Origin: Caldisericota bacterium
GTDB lineage: Bacteria; Caldisericota; Caldisericia; UBA6126
Direction: 5' to 3'
Length of the DNA: 36,172 nt
Assembly: GCA_003566815.1 (NCBI GenBank)
Contig: PXBT01000025.1
Coordinates: 1-36,172 of the forward strand
Part shown: piece after piece, positions 14,819-23,863 of the stretch
Layout of the letters: every line of letters begins with the position of its first letter
How positions within the stretch are numbered: the stretch's first letter is position 1
The notes under the pieces: model-generated
What the model saw: the letters and a program-made list of their open reading frames with translations, nothing else
What the model was told of the DNA's origin: nothing
The model's database searches: none
Program-made: the position numbers and the translations under genes

Positions 14819-14840
14819 TTCAGAAAAAAGAGCGAATCAG
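14815..14840. terminator. Shared hairpin between convergent lpdA and the 87-aa gene
   Basis: CTGATTC (14815-14821) and GAATCAG (14834-14840) form a 7-bp stem with a 12-base loop. It covers the lpdA stop codon and directly abuts the stop codon of the minus-strand gene. Following T runs are weak on both strands (TTATGTTTTG on plus). A modest bidirectional terminator is the likely role. Confidence 0.45.
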
Positions 14841-15104
14841 TTATGTTTTGTCAGATTCATTTTTATTGGAATCCGGGTCTTCTTCTGGTGCAGAGTCGCA
14901 GGAGTCAAGGTCTTCGGCAAATAAATCCTCTTCTTTGAGAGGAGTCATGAGTCCAACTATAAATACTATTATTCCTGCAAGCACAATCATGGGACCCAGC
15001 AACCCCTTGATCATATCAATAAATTCTTCGAGCCAGAAAACAATAAGCAATATTCCAAGAGCAACCACCACAATTCCAAAGAATAAGTACAAAACTTTTT
15101 TCAC
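14841..15104 (-). CDS. Small two-helix membrane protein with acidic tail
   Basis: I do not recognise a family. The 87-residue product has two hydrophobic helices (about 4-24 and 34-53), a short turn between them with EEFIDMIKG, and a strongly acidic C-terminal tail (EEDLFAEDLDSCDSAPEEDPDS). It starts with GTG at 15104, supported by AGGAGG at 15111-15116, 6 bases away. It follows the PEGA-domain gene by 35 bases on the same strand, so the two are probably co-transcribed. The tail probably faces the cytosol, but topology is not certain. An overlapping open frame on the other strand lacks a comparable start signal. Confidence 0.75.
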   Translation of the reverse strand: MKKVLYLFFGIVVVALGILLIVFWLEEFIDMIKGLLGPMIVLAGIIVFIVGLMTPLKEEDLFAEDLDSCDSAPEEDPDSNKNESDKT

Positions 15105-15139
15105 TTAAATCCTCCTGATCATAAAAATTGCTTATATCA

Positions 15140-15733
15140 TTATTCCTGGGGCAAAAGAGTAGCTTCAACTTCCCAGGGTGTATCTTTATCCAGGGTTATA
15201 TCCTGCATAAAAGATTCATAGCCTTCTTTTCGAATTTCAAAGGCATACACCCCCGTTGGCAGGATAATACCTATTTCCTGGTTGAAAAAACAATCAAATT
15301 CTCCATCAATATAAAGCTCACAATCATCCAAATTTGTGATGAAGGTGATACTTATTAGTTCTGCTTTCAGTACAATGCGTTGACGAAGCTCATCCCTGTC
15401 TCCGCTTATAACAACAATATCACTTTGAAGCTCGTTGCCTTCGTAGTCTTTTAATACAATGGTGCGAACCCCCGGCTTGATTTCAAATATTGTTCCAGGA
15501 TCAGTGATATCCTTATCTCCAATAAAAGCTCTGACAGGCTGATCTGCAACAATATCCAAGTAAGCTGTCATAGTAACGGGTTCTTCGCTGAAAACTGGAG
15601 TGGGTGGAGTGTCAGGTTCAACAGGATCGACGGGCTCAACAGGCGCAAGGGCGATTCTAAATCCTCTGATAGCAATCACAGCAATTATAAACAAACATAC
15701 TATCCAAATGACGATTCTAACTCTATTTTTCAT
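15140..15733 (-). CDS. Membrane-anchored PEGA-domain-like protein
   Basis: A 197-residue protein with one N-terminal membrane helix (about 7-26), a Pro/Val/Glu-rich spacer with the repeat PVEPVDPVEP (31-40), and an all-beta extracellular part. The last 70 residues fit a PEGA domain: CELYIDGEF, a central LPTGVYAFEIRKEGYESF and a closing DTPWEVEATL strand. PEGA domains are surface beta-domains of unclear role, often in cell-envelope proteins. The segment 55-125 may be a second, degenerate beta-domain. Start ATG 15733 is the first usable one; AGGAGA lies about 11 bases upstream. Function is unknown beyond a likely envelope location. Confidence 0.75.
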   Translation of the reverse strand: MKNRVRIVIWIVCLFIIAVIAIRGFRIALAPVEPVDPVEPDTPPTPVFSEEPVTMTAYLDIVADQPVRAFIGDKDITDPGTIFEIKPGVRTIVLKDYEGNELQSDIVVISGDRDELRQRIVLKAELISITFITNLDDCELYIDGEFDCFFNQEIGIILPTGVYAFEIRKEGYESFMQDITLDKDTPWEVEATLLPQE

Positions 15734-15735
15734 TT

Positions 15736-15764
15736 TTGTTTTTCATCTCCTATTCTTCTATAAT
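15736..15764 (+). promoter_or_regulatory. Likely promoter of leuS
   Basis: TTGTTT (15736-15741), a 17-base spacer and a perfect TATAAT (15759-15764). It predicts a leader of about 35 bases, too short for the T-box element that often precedes leuS in Bacillota. Confidence 0.55.
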
Positions 15765-15789
15765 TTAACTGAATTTTATGTGGTGTAAA
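15762..15789 (-). promoter_or_regulatory. Possible promoter of the PEGA-protein gene
   Basis: The minus strand has TTTACA (15789-15784), a 16-base spacer and TAAATT (15767-15762). Its -10 overlaps the -10 of the opposing leuS promoter by three bases, so the two promoters should compete. Confidence 0.4.
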
Positions 15790-15805
15790 GATAAAGAGGG
15801 ATAAA

Positions 15806-18220
15806 ATGAAAAAAGATTATTTTAATTTTAAAGAGATTGATCAAAAATGGCAGAACTACTGGGAAGAGCATAAAATCTTTCAGCGAAATACGGATAATTC
15901 GAAGAAAAAGTATTATATATTGGATATGTTTCCCTATCCTTCAGCTGAAGGGTTGCATGTGGGCCACCCTGAAGGATATACAGCCAGCGATATAGTTTCA
16001 AGGTTTTACATGATGAAGGGATATAATGTTTTACATCCCATGGGGTGGGATGCTTTTGGCCTTCCAACGGAAAACTATGCTATAAAAATGAAAATTCATC
16101 CCCGTGAAGCAACAAAAAACAATATTGATAATTTTCGAAGACAGATTAAACGATTTGGTTTTAGTTATGACTGGAGTCGTGAAATTAACACTTCTGATCC
16201 ATTTTATTATCGATGGACGCAGTGGATTTTTTTAAAACTCTATCGAAAAGGCTTGGCATATGTTGATGAAGCTCCCATTAATTTTTGCCCTGAATGTAAA
16301 ACAGGTTTGGCTAATGAAGAGGTGACCTCGGGAAAATGTGAGCGATGTGGAGGGGCAATCGAACGCAGAAAGATGAAGCAGTGGATGCTGAGGATTACAG
16401 CTTATGCAGACCGTCTCCTCGAAGACCTGGATATGCTGGATTGGCCTGAAAAAATCAAAGCTATGCAAAAACATTGGATTGGAAGATCAGAGGGAGCAGA
16501 TATTCAATTTTCCATTAAAAACACAGAAGAAAAGATTACGGTTTTTACTACTCGTCCAGATACTTTGATGGGAGCTACCTATATGGTGTTAGCTCCAGAA
16601 CATCCTTTGCTTTCAACCTATGTGGAAGGCGATTTTCGTGTAGCTTTGGACAAGTATTTGCATGAAATTGCTTCAAAAAGTGATCTGGAGCGAACTGAAT
16701 TATCCAAAGAGAAAACAGGTCTTTATACAGGATTGAAGGCTTTGCACCCTGTCACAGGCAATGAAATTCCTATCTATGTTTCAGACTATGTGCTGATGAG
16801 TTATGGCACGGGGAGCATTATGGCTGTTCCAGCACATGATCAAAGGGATTTTGATTTTGCGCAGAAATTTGATTTACCTATTTTGCCTGTTATCAAGCCT
16901 TTAAACAATGCTTTGCCAAATGATCGGGCCTATGAAGAAGAAGGAGTCATGTTTAATTCAGGCATCTTTGACGGAATGCCCTCAGAGGAAGGAAAAAAAG
17001 TTGTTGTTGAATGGCTTGAGAGCAAGGGCAAAGGAAAAAGCACTATACAATATCGTTTGAGAGATTGGGTTTTTTCAAGACAACGATTTTGGGGGGAACC
17101 CATTCCTGTTATTCATTGTAAAACATGTGGCATTGTTCCCTTGTCAGAAAAAGATTTGCCTTTAACCCTTCCTGAGGTTGATTATTATGAATCGAGTGGT
17201 ACAGGAGAGTCTCCTTTGGCGGTATTGAAAGATTGGGTAAATGTGCAATGTCCCAAATGCGGTGAGCCTGCTCAAAGAGAAACCAACACGATGCCACAAT
17301 GGGCGGGGTCATGCTGGTATTATTTGCGCTACATTGACCCGCGCAATAAAGATGCCATTGCATCCAAAGAAAATATTGAATATTGGTTGCCTGTTGACCT
17401 ATATATAGGAGGAGCGGAGCATGCTGTTCTCCATTTGCTCTATGCCAGATTCTGGCACAAATTTCTTTATGATGAAGGAGTGGTAAATACTCCTGAACCC
17501 TTTTTAAAACTCCGGAACCAGGGCATGGTTTTGGCAGAAGATGGAAGAAAGATGTCAAAATCTCTGGGCAATGTTATTAATCCAGATGAAGTTCTGGACA
17601 AATATGGGGCAGATGTGGTCAGATGCTATGAAATGTTCATGGGTCCTTTTGATCAGGAATCTTTGTGGAGCACCCAGGGCATTGAAGGCATCAATCGATT
17701 TATCAAAAAGGTCTGGTCGCTCTTTGATTCAAAGGAATATTCCTCAGCCGAGCCCAACAAAGACACTTTGCGCATCATGCATAAAACTATACGAAAAGTT
17801 ACCGAAGATATCACTCATTTTTCTTTTAATACTGCTATTTCTGCTTTGATGATCTATGTCAATCATTTGAGTAAAATGGAAAGACGAAGCAAAGAAGCTC
17901 TTGAAACGCTATTGCTTTTACTATCGCCATTTGCTCCCCATGTTGTAGAAGAGCTTTGGAATGATCTGGGGCATCCAAAATCTATTCTATGTCAACCTTG
18001 GCCAGCATTTGATCCTCATCTTGCCAAGGATGATATGATTGAAATTCCTATTCAAATCAATGGAAAACTTAGAGAACGATTAATTGTACCTGCTGATATT
18101 GGAGAAGAAGAGTTAAAAACTCTGGTGCTGCAAAGTGAAAAAATTCAGTCTTTTTTAGGAGAGCAGGGTATAAAAAAATGGATCATTGTTCCCAGGCGAT
18201 TGGTTAATATGGTGGCATGA
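15806..18220 (+). CDS. leuS: Leucyl-tRNA synthetase
   Basis: A class I synthetase of 804 residues that charges tRNA-Leu. The HIGH signature is HVGH (residues 51-54), a zinc ribbon CPEC...CERC lies near 160-180, and the CP1 editing domain has TTRPDTLMGATY and GTGSIMAVPAHDQRDFDF. KMSKS is at 582-586, followed by the anticodon-binding and C-terminal domains. Length and domain order are normal for bacterial LeuRS. AGAGGG precedes ATG 15806. It overlaps the next gene by ATGA, tying it to the deacetylase and Na/Pi transporter genes. Confidence 0.98.
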   Translation: MKKDYFNFKEIDQKWQNYWEEHKIFQRNTDNSKKKYYILDMFPYPSAEGLHVGHPEGYTASDIVSRFYMMKGYNVLHPMGWDAFGLPTENYAIKMKIHPREATKNNIDNFRRQIKRFGFSYDWSREINTSDPFYYRWTQWIFLKLYRKGLAYVDEAPINFCPECKTGLANEEVTSGKCERCGGAIERRKMKQWMLRITAYADRLLEDLDMLDWPEKIKAMQKHWIGRSEGADIQFSIKNTEEKITVFTTRPDTLMGATYMVLAPEHPLLSTYVEGDFRVALDKYLHEIASKSDLERTELSKEKTGLYTGLKALHPVTGNEIPIYVSDYVLMSYGTGSIMAVPAHDQRDFDFAQKFDLPILPVIKPLNNALPNDRAYEEEGVMFNSGIFDGMPSEEGKKVVVEWLESKGKGKSTIQYRLRDWVFSRQRFWGEPIPVIHCKTCGIVPLSEKDLPLTLPEVDYYESSGTGESPLAVLKDWVNVQCPKCGEPAQRETNTMPQWAGSCWYYLRYIDPRNKDAIASKENIEYWLPVDLYIGGAEHAVLHLLYARFWHKFLYDEGVVNTPEPFLKLRNQGMVLAEDGRKMSKSLGNVINPDEVLDKYGADVVRCYEMFMGPFDQESLWSTQGIEGINRFIKKVWSLFDSKEYSSAEPNKDTLRIMHKTIRKVTEDITHFSFNTAISALMIYVNHLSKMERRSKEALETLLLLLSPFAPHVVEELWNDLGHPKSILCQPWPAFDPHLAKDDMIEIPIQINGKLRERLIVPADIGEEELKTLVLQSEKIQSFLGEQGIKKWIIVPRRLVNMVA

Positions 18221-19575
18221 AAAAAAAATCATCAAACAGCCTGAAAAAAATATTAACAGGTTTTTTGCTCATAAATTTTTTTATGATTGCATCTGCCTTG
18301 ACGGCTTCATTTGATGAAAAAGAATATCTTGACTATCTTGGTTATCCTGACCCTTTGGCGAATGTAATTCTCAGACAAAACCATTCTGCTCGTTTGTTTT
18401 TTCTTGACCATGCTTTCAATTCTTATCTTGAAGAGTTATATTATGGTGTTTTGGTGGATGGAATCTTAAAAGAGGAAGAAATCAAGCTTATTGGTCATGT
18501 TAAAAAGACATATCCCAATCAACGCATAAAATTTCATGAAGTGATTGCTTTTGATAATTTACTTCAGGTTAACGATTGGGAGTTGTTTTTCAGCTTCAAC
18601 ATTCCCCTTGATTTGATTAGTCTAATTGATTTTGATGAAAAAATGATGGAACAAGTGGAAGAAGTGGTTTATCCTGCGGAAGTGCCTTTTATTCCCGTTA
18701 TAACTTATCATATGGTGGATGATAGCAGATATTGGATTAATCAAATTTCATTTCAATGGCAATTGGAGCAGTTGGCCAATGCTGGGTTTAGCACCATTAG
18801 AGCGGATGCTTTTTTTAGGGGTGACTTTTCTGGCATTCCTGAAGGACGAAAACCAGTTTTACTCACTTTCGACGATGGCTGGGAAAGTCAGTTTCGGCTA
18901 TTGGATGCTCATACTCCAGATCCTATCTCAGGGGTGGGCATGATCCAGTCTATAGCAGAAAAATATCCTGAATTTGGCAATCATGCAGTATTTTATATCT
19001 ATTTTTCTATCATTCCTTTTGGAGAGACTCAGCATCCTGGAAGGTGGAGAGAAAAGTTGATTTATTTGCAAGAGCATGGATTTGAGATTGGTAACCACAC
19101 TTACGACCATCAAATTATGACCAGGTTTAGTCCAGAACAAATCAAGGATAATCTGGACAAATTTTACCAAAGGCTTGAAAAAATTCCGGAAATTGACATC
19201 AGCAAGGCTATGACTCTGGCTTATCCAGGAGGATACATTCCTCTTCATAGAGAGTCAATTGAAAATTATGAGTACAAAGGTCAACCTCTATTAGGTGCTT
19301 TCAAAGCATGGGGAGAAAAGGCTTTGATCCCCCTGCATCCAGATGCGGATATTTATAATTTGCCCAGATATGAAGGCAACAATGAAAATATTCGAAAGAT
19401 ACTGCAGGATGATTTTTTCATTAAAAGATCTTTATATATGACATTGCCTGAATTGTTTACTCAATCAAAACAGTTGATGATTTTTTATCTTTCCGAATTT
19501 ACTGGTACTCTTGAATTTGATCTTATCTGGAGAGGAAAGTGGATGGAAAGCAACAGATTAATGGAGGATCTATGA
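18217..19575 (+). CDS. Secreted NodB-type polysaccharide deacetylase
   Basis: A carbohydrate esterase family 4-like enzyme of 452 residues. A signal or anchor helix spans about 10-30. Residues 31-160 form an unrecognised helical domain with EEL and LKEEEIK motifs. The NodB domain follows, with HMVDD, the metal/catalytic motif TFDDG (217-221), GNHTYDH (292-298; His294 and His298 as metal ligands) and a late AYPGGY. These enzymes remove N-acetyl groups from extracellular or wall glycans. The long N-terminal domain and the insertion after TFDDGWESQF are atypical. It overlaps leuS and the following transporter gene by four bases each. I infer that its substrate may be the polymer made by the GT2 enzyme encoded at 22418. 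Confidence 0.87.
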   Translation: MKKKSSNSLKKILTGFLLINFFMIASALTASFDEKEYLDYLGYPDPLANVILRQNHSARLFFLDHAFNSYLEELYYGVLVDGILKEEEIKLIGHVKKTYPNQRIKFHEVIAFDNLLQVNDWELFFSFNIPLDLISLIDFDEKMMEQVEEVVYPAEVPFIPVITYHMVDDSRYWINQISFQWQLEQLANAGFSTIRADAFFRGDFSGIPEGRKPVLLTFDDGWESQFRLLDAHTPDPISGVGMIQSIAEKYPEFGNHAVFYIYFSIIPFGETQHPGRWREKLIYLQEHGFEIGNHTYDHQIMTRFSPEQIKDNLDKFYQRLEKIPEIDISKAMTLAYPGGYIPLHRESIENYEYKGQPLLGAFKAWGEKALIPLHPDADIYNLPRYEGNNENIRKILQDDFFIKRSLYMTLPELFTQSKQLMIFYLSEFTGTLEFDLIWRGKWMESNRLMEDL

Positions 19576-21233
19576 TAGGACCATTGGATTTTCAGCATAT
19601 CGGATTTATCATTGGAGGCCTGGCAATTTTTCTATACGGACTCATGACATTTAGTGAATATTTGAAGGAAGTTGCTGGAGTCAAACTTAGAAATGTTCTT
19701 GAGTCTGCCACAAAATCTCCCTGGGCTGGTATGCTTTCAGGTGCCTTGATTTCAATGCTGGTCCAATCTTCAACTATTGTTTCCATTATTGCTGTTGCTT
19801 TCGTAAACTCAGGTCTGCTTACCTTTGGGCAAGCTCTTGGATTAATATTTGGAGCCAACATAGGTACCACTGTCACAGCCCAAATTATTGCTTTTAAAAT
19901 TACTGAATGGGGGTTTTTTATTGTACCCATTGGGTTAATAGTCTATTTGCTGGGCAAGAAAAAAAAGGTTCGCTATCTTGGGCACTCCATTCTTTCTTTT
20001 GGTACCCTCTTAATAGGACTTTTTTTAATGGAAAAAGGACTGTATCCATTAAGAGCATATGAGCCTTTTACCAATCTGATGATATCTATGGGAGACCATC
20101 CCATGAAGGGTATTGCAGTTTCCAGTTTTTTTACTGGAGTAGTGCAGTCATCTTCAGCTACCACTGCCCTGGCAGTAACTATGTCGAGTCAAAACTTAAT
20201 CAATATCAGCTCAGCTATTCCCCTGGTGCTTGGAGCCAATATAGGTACTACTGTTACTGCGTTATTGGCTTCCATAGGCACGCGTTTGAGCGCAAGAAGG
20301 ATTGCTCTATCTCACTTTCTATTTAATGCTGCAGGGGTGGTAATCATCTATCCTTTCATAGCTAATGGCTGGTATGAACAGGCTGTATATGCTTTTTCGA
20401 GGATCACAGGTGATACTTCCATAGAGCGATTGGTAGCTAATAGTCACTCTTTGTTTAATGTCTTATGGAGTTTGTTCTGGGTTTGGCAAACTCCATTGTT
20501 TTCGAGAATAGTCAAAGGTTTGTTTAAAGGAGAAGAAAAGCCTTGCTTGCAGAGAGCTACACATCTTGACGATCGATTGCTTCAAACTCCAGTGCTGGCT
20601 GTGGATGCCGTAAGAAAAGATTTGATCCATATGGCAAAAGTAGCCTATGAAATGATTGAATCGCAAATTAAGAATATTTCAAGAGAACTCCCTTATTCAG
20701 AAGCTAAAAGAGTATGGGAACTTGAAAGCATTGTTAATGAGATTCAGCACGAGACCCTAATCTACCTTAGAGATATCAGAGGAGAACATGTTACGGAGGA
20801 AGTAAGTCAGATGGTATCTATTTTAATTCAAACTGTTGATGATATTGAACGATGGGGAGATCATGCCACCAATCTTTTTGAGGTTGCAGAGTTTATTTAT
20901 GAAAATAACATAAAAATTAATCAGGGAACTATTAATATCATTAAAGAGCTTTTTGGTCTTGTAAGTCAAAACATGTTATTGGCTGTTGAAGCATTAAACC
21001 AAACTCCTTGTTCAGAAGATATTTTAAAGAAAGCAATTGCAATAGAACAACAAATCGATGAGAGCGTCAAAAGCTATCGATCTCACCGCTCCGAAACTTA
21101 TATCAGCCAGGAAACAGAAGTAGAATCCACCGTTGTTTTTACGGACATCTTGTCAAACCTTGAACGAGTTGCTGATCATGCATTTAATATGATTCAATTC
21201 TTTTGTGAACCGAATGGAATAAAATTATATTAA
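19572..21233 (+). CDS. Na/Pi cotransporter family protein with PhoU-like domain
   Basis: A sodium-coupled phosphate transporter family (NptA/PNaS type) protein of 553 residues. The membrane part is an inverted repeat with paired signatures: VQSST (64-68) and VQSSS (191-195), and GANIGTT at 94-100 and 221-227. About eight helices occupy residues 8-325. The cytosolic part (about 345-550) is a PhoU-like helical bundle with the metal-binding type motifs VDDIERWGDHA and LSNLERVADHA. ATG 19572 is preceded by GGAGG (19563-19567) and overlaps the stop of the deacetylase gene. The GTG at 19539 would need a long overlap and lacks a site. The likely role is phosphate uptake or export; direction cannot be told. 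Confidence 0.92.
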   Translation: MIGPLDFQHIGFIIGGLAIFLYGLMTFSEYLKEVAGVKLRNVLESATKSPWAGMLSGALISMLVQSSTIVSIIAVAFVNSGLLTFGQALGLIFGANIGTTVTAQIIAFKITEWGFFIVPIGLIVYLLGKKKKVRYLGHSILSFGTLLIGLFLMEKGLYPLRAYEPFTNLMISMGDHPMKGIAVSSFFTGVVQSSSATTALAVTMSSQNLINISSAIPLVLGANIGTTVTALLASIGTRLSARRIALSHFLFNAAGVVIIYPFIANGWYEQAVYAFSRITGDTSIERLVANSHSLFNVLWSLFWVWQTPLFSRIVKGLFKGEEKPCLQRATHLDDRLLQTPVLAVDAVRKDLIHMAKVAYEMIESQIKNISRELPYSEAKRVWELESIVNEIQHETLIYLRDIRGEHVTEEVSQMVSILIQTVDDIERWGDHATNLFEVAEFIYENNIKINQGTINIIKELFGLVSQNMLLAVEALNQTPCSEDILKKAIAIEQQIDESVKSYRSHRSETYISQETEVESTVVFTDILSNLERVADHAFNMIQFFCEPNGIKLY

Positions 21234-21305
21234 TAAATATGTTCAATAATATTTTCAAATGCATTAAACTATATTAAAATTTAAAATCGAATAAGGAGGC
21301 AGTGG

Positions 21306-22421
21306 ATGAAGGTATTGATTGATATCGCTATAATCGTTTTATCAATAACCAACATCCTTCTTATCATAATTCTTCTTATTCGAAAAGCTCTCATGATTTT
21401 ATCCGAGCGAAGATATCGAGAATATGAAAAAAGAATGCTGGATGAGATTGAATACAGCATGATGAATGACCCTCCTCAGCTTTTTCTTTCCAAGTATTTG
21501 GATCGCAGAAAACGATCTTTTATTTACCGATTACTTTTAACATTAGCTTCCGAGAAAGGAGCTGATTATCACATTATTTTTGATAAAGCTGGCTTCACAA
21601 GAGAAAAAATAAAAAAACTTAAGAGAAAACAAGATTTGCAAATTATAAAAGAGATATCTATAATTCGTTCGCCAATGGCCTATGATCATCTTTTTGAATT
21701 ACTGGACTCTCCCTCTTCGGAAGTTACCTATCGGGCAGCCTATGCTTTGGCAAATATTGAGCTTGATTCAACTCAGCAGAAAGAAGTCATAGAGACTTTG
21801 ATTCATACCAATATTGTTATGGACAGAGTCATTGAAATCATTGAAATTATTAATCCGCCTGCAGAAGATTATTTTAATTTGCTAAAACAACAACGAAATG
21901 CCAGAGGAAAAATTATTTTACTGCATTTTCTAAAAAATAAAATTAAAAACAAAGATACCACATATCGCTATTTGCAAAAGAAAATTCGCATTGAAACAAA
22001 AAAAATAATTGATCAGGTGATGCCCTTTGTTTATGATGAAGATGTAGTTTCCAACGCAGCTATTTTAGTCCTTGCAGAAACCAGAGAAATGGAAGCTCTC
22101 GAAACCATTTTGGAAAAATATCGCATCAGTTCTTCTGACAATATAAAAATTACCATAGCAAAATCATTACATCACTTTCTACCCCAAAAAGTTATCCCAT
22201 ATCTGAGAAAAATGATTGATCAAGATACCTGGTGGGTCAAATTTCATGCTTTTGAAAGTTTGTTGAAGCTTGGCAATGAAGGGTATAATGAAATTTTATC
22301 TATTTCCATGAATGCAGAAAATCCTGTTCAGGCTGATTTGGCCTATCAAATGATTAGCGGTGCTCATACTTTTCGTATGGTTAAAAGACCTGATGCACCT
22401 GATGAGGAAAATTTGACATGA
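21306..22421 (+). CDS. Membrane-anchored HEAT-repeat protein
   Basis: A 371-residue protein with one N-terminal membrane helix (about 3-28), a basic juxtamembrane stretch, and a long all-helical body. Helical pairs at about 118-160 (HLFELLDSPSSEVTYRAAYALANIEL), 230-262 and 270-345 have the HEAT/armadillo pattern. These repeats make a solenoid that binds partner proteins. The preceding basic segment suggests the body is cytosolic, but this is not certain. An excellent ribosome site AAGGAGG (21293-21299) lies 6 bases from ATG 21306. It overlaps the GT2 gene by ATGA, so the two are translated together. I infer a scaffold or assembly role for that glycosyltransferase. The 72-base gap before it has no terminator and only weak promoter-like sequence. 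Confidence 0.8.
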   Translation: MKVLIDIAIIVLSITNILLIIILLIRKALMILSERRYREYEKRMLDEIEYSMMNDPPQLFLSKYLDRRKRSFIYRLLLTLASEKGADYHIIFDKAGFTREKIKKLKRKQDLQIIKEISIIRSPMAYDHLFELLDSPSSEVTYRAAYALANIELDSTQQKEVIETLIHTNIVMDRVIEIIEIINPPAEDYFNLLKQQRNARGKIILLHFLKNKIKNKDTTYRYLQKKIRIETKKIIDQVMPFVYDEDVVSNAAILVLAETREMEALETILEKYRISSSDNIKITIAKSLHHFLPQKVIPYLRKMIDQDTWWVKFHAFESLLKLGNEGYNEILSISMNAENPVQADLAYQMISGAHTFRMVKRPDAPDEENLT

Positions 22422-23845
22422 TGTATGAGATTTATTACTGGTACAGTCTCTTTATCTTTATTTATTTTTTTGTGATTAATGGTCAATATATTATCCTTAT
22501 CCTTGTTTCTTCCAGAAGACTCAGAGAATACCTGCGATTGTCAAAAACAGATTTTTATGTAGCCACAGAATATACCCCATCCATATCCATTATTGTGCCT
22601 GCAAGAAATGAAGAGCATACGATAGTCGATACCATTACCTCACTTTTTCGATTGGACTACCCGGATTTTGAAATTGTGGTGGTGAATGATGGATCAACCG
22701 ACCAGACCCTTGAAAAATTAATTCAACATTTTGATCTCAAGCCAGTGGAAGCTTCGTATGAAAAAAGCGCAGACTGGATACCTTGCGAAACTGTGCATGG
22801 TTTTTATTCTTCTTTTGTGTATTCCAAACTGCTGGTAGTTGATAAAACGAATGGAGGCAAGTCTGATGCATTGAATGCTGGCATTAATTATGCCAAACAC
22901 GCCCTATTCTGTTCTATTGATGCTGATAGTATTTTGGAAAAACAGACTTTATTAAAATTGGTTCAACCTTTTCTTAACTCGGAAGATACAGTAGCTGTGG
23001 GAGGTATTGTTCGGGTTGCCAATGGATGCACTATTCGAGATGGTGTTTTAAAGGATGTGACCCTTCCCTTTTCGCCTTTGATTATCACCCAGATTATTGA
23101 ATACTTGAGAGCTTTTTTGACCAATAGAATTGGATGGGAGAAAATCAATAGTTTGCTTATTGTATCCGGAGCCATTGGTCTTTTTAAGCGTTCTGTCGTA
23201 ATGGAGCTCCAGGGGTACAAAAATACGATTGGCGAAGATATGGAAATGACCTTGAGAATGCATAAATTTTTAAGGAAAAAGCGTCGAAAGTATCGTATCG
23301 ATTTTGCTCCCGATGCAGTTTGTTGGACTCAGGTGCCTACCAATCTAAATAGTCTCTCGAATCAGCGCATACGATGGCAAAGAGGAATGATAGACTCCCT
23401 CTGGCTTCATCGAGATATGCTTTTCAATCCTCGATATGGAACAGTAGGCTTTTTGGCTCTTCCTTATTTTTGGATATTTGAGATGATGGGCCCCCTTATT
23501 GAGGCTTCGGGATATGTAGTTTTGATACTCTCTATTTTGAGTGGTATTATTTCAGAATTTTTTATCTTTGTTTTTTTGATGGCTTATTTATTTGGCTTTT
23601 TCTTTTCTTTGGTGGCAATATTTATCAATGAAATATCTTATAATTACTATAAAAAATACAAAGAAATACTTAAGCTGATTTTTTATGCATTGCTGGATCC
23701 AGTATGGTATAGACCTTTTACTGTTTATTGGAGAATAAAGGCGTTTGTGGGCTATAAAAAAAGTAAAAGGCAATGGGGCACCATAAAGAGGGAGACTTTT
23801 ATGATGGATCATTCTTCAGCACAAAATGAGGCAGCTCAGCAATAA
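22418..23845 (+). CDS. Processive-type family 2 glycosyltransferase
   Basis: A membrane GT2 enzyme of 475 residues resembling poly-GlcNAc, hyaluronan and cellulose synthases. Layout: one N-terminal helix (about 8-32), a GT-A catalytic domain with VNDGSTD (Asp91), NGGKSDALNAG (145-155), DADS (168-171) and GED (272-274), QRIRW (the QxxRW motif, Gln316-Trp320), then three or four membrane helices (about 345-420). The QxxRW motif marks processive synthases that push the chain through the membrane. An insertion of about 30 residues with SADWIPCETVHGF lies between the first two motifs. There is no PilZ domain, so c-di-GMP control is not indicated. It sits between the HEAT protein and the large glycosidase. 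Confidence 0.92.
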   Translation: MMYEIYYWYSLFIFIYFFVINGQYIILILVSSRRLREYLRLSKTDFYVATEYTPSISIIVPARNEEHTIVDTITSLFRLDYPDFEIVVVNDGSTDQTLEKLIQHFDLKPVEASYEKSADWIPCETVHGFYSSFVYSKLLVVDKTNGGKSDALNAGINYAKHALFCSIDADSILEKQTLLKLVQPFLNSEDTVAVGGIVRVANGCTIRDGVLKDVTLPFSPLIITQIIEYLRAFLTNRIGWEKINSLLIVSGAIGLFKRSVVMELQGYKNTIGEDMEMTLRMHKFLRKKRRKYRIDFAPDAVCWTQVPTNLNSLSNQRIRWQRGMIDSLWLHRDMLFNPRYGTVGFLALPYFWIFEMMGPLIEASGYVVLILSILSGIISEFFIFVFLMAYLFGFFFSLVAIFINEISYNYYKKYKEILKLIFYALLDPVWYRPFTVYWRIKAFVGYKKSKRQWGTIKRETFMMDHSSAQNEAAQQ

Positions 23846-23863
23846 GCGAGGTGACAGGAATCT

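Noticed and set aside
14848-15108. An 86-codon plus-strand open frame opposite the small membrane protein gene
   Set aside because: It is Ser/Thr-rich with no family features and no ribosome site. The minus-strand frame has a strong AGGAGG and a sensible membrane protein.
15734-15805. T-box leader expected for leuS
   Set aside because: Only 72 bases separate leuS from the divergent gene, too short for a T-box, and no T-box core sequence is visible.
17109-17558. A 149-codon minus-strand open frame inside leuS
   Set aside because: It lies fully within the KMSKS-side part of a well conserved synthetase gene and shows no family resemblance or start signal.
21234-21305. Promoter for the HEAT/GT2/GH genes
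   Set aside because: TTCAAT at 21242 with TAAACT 17 bases on is a weak match in AT-rich sequence; not enough to list as a feature.
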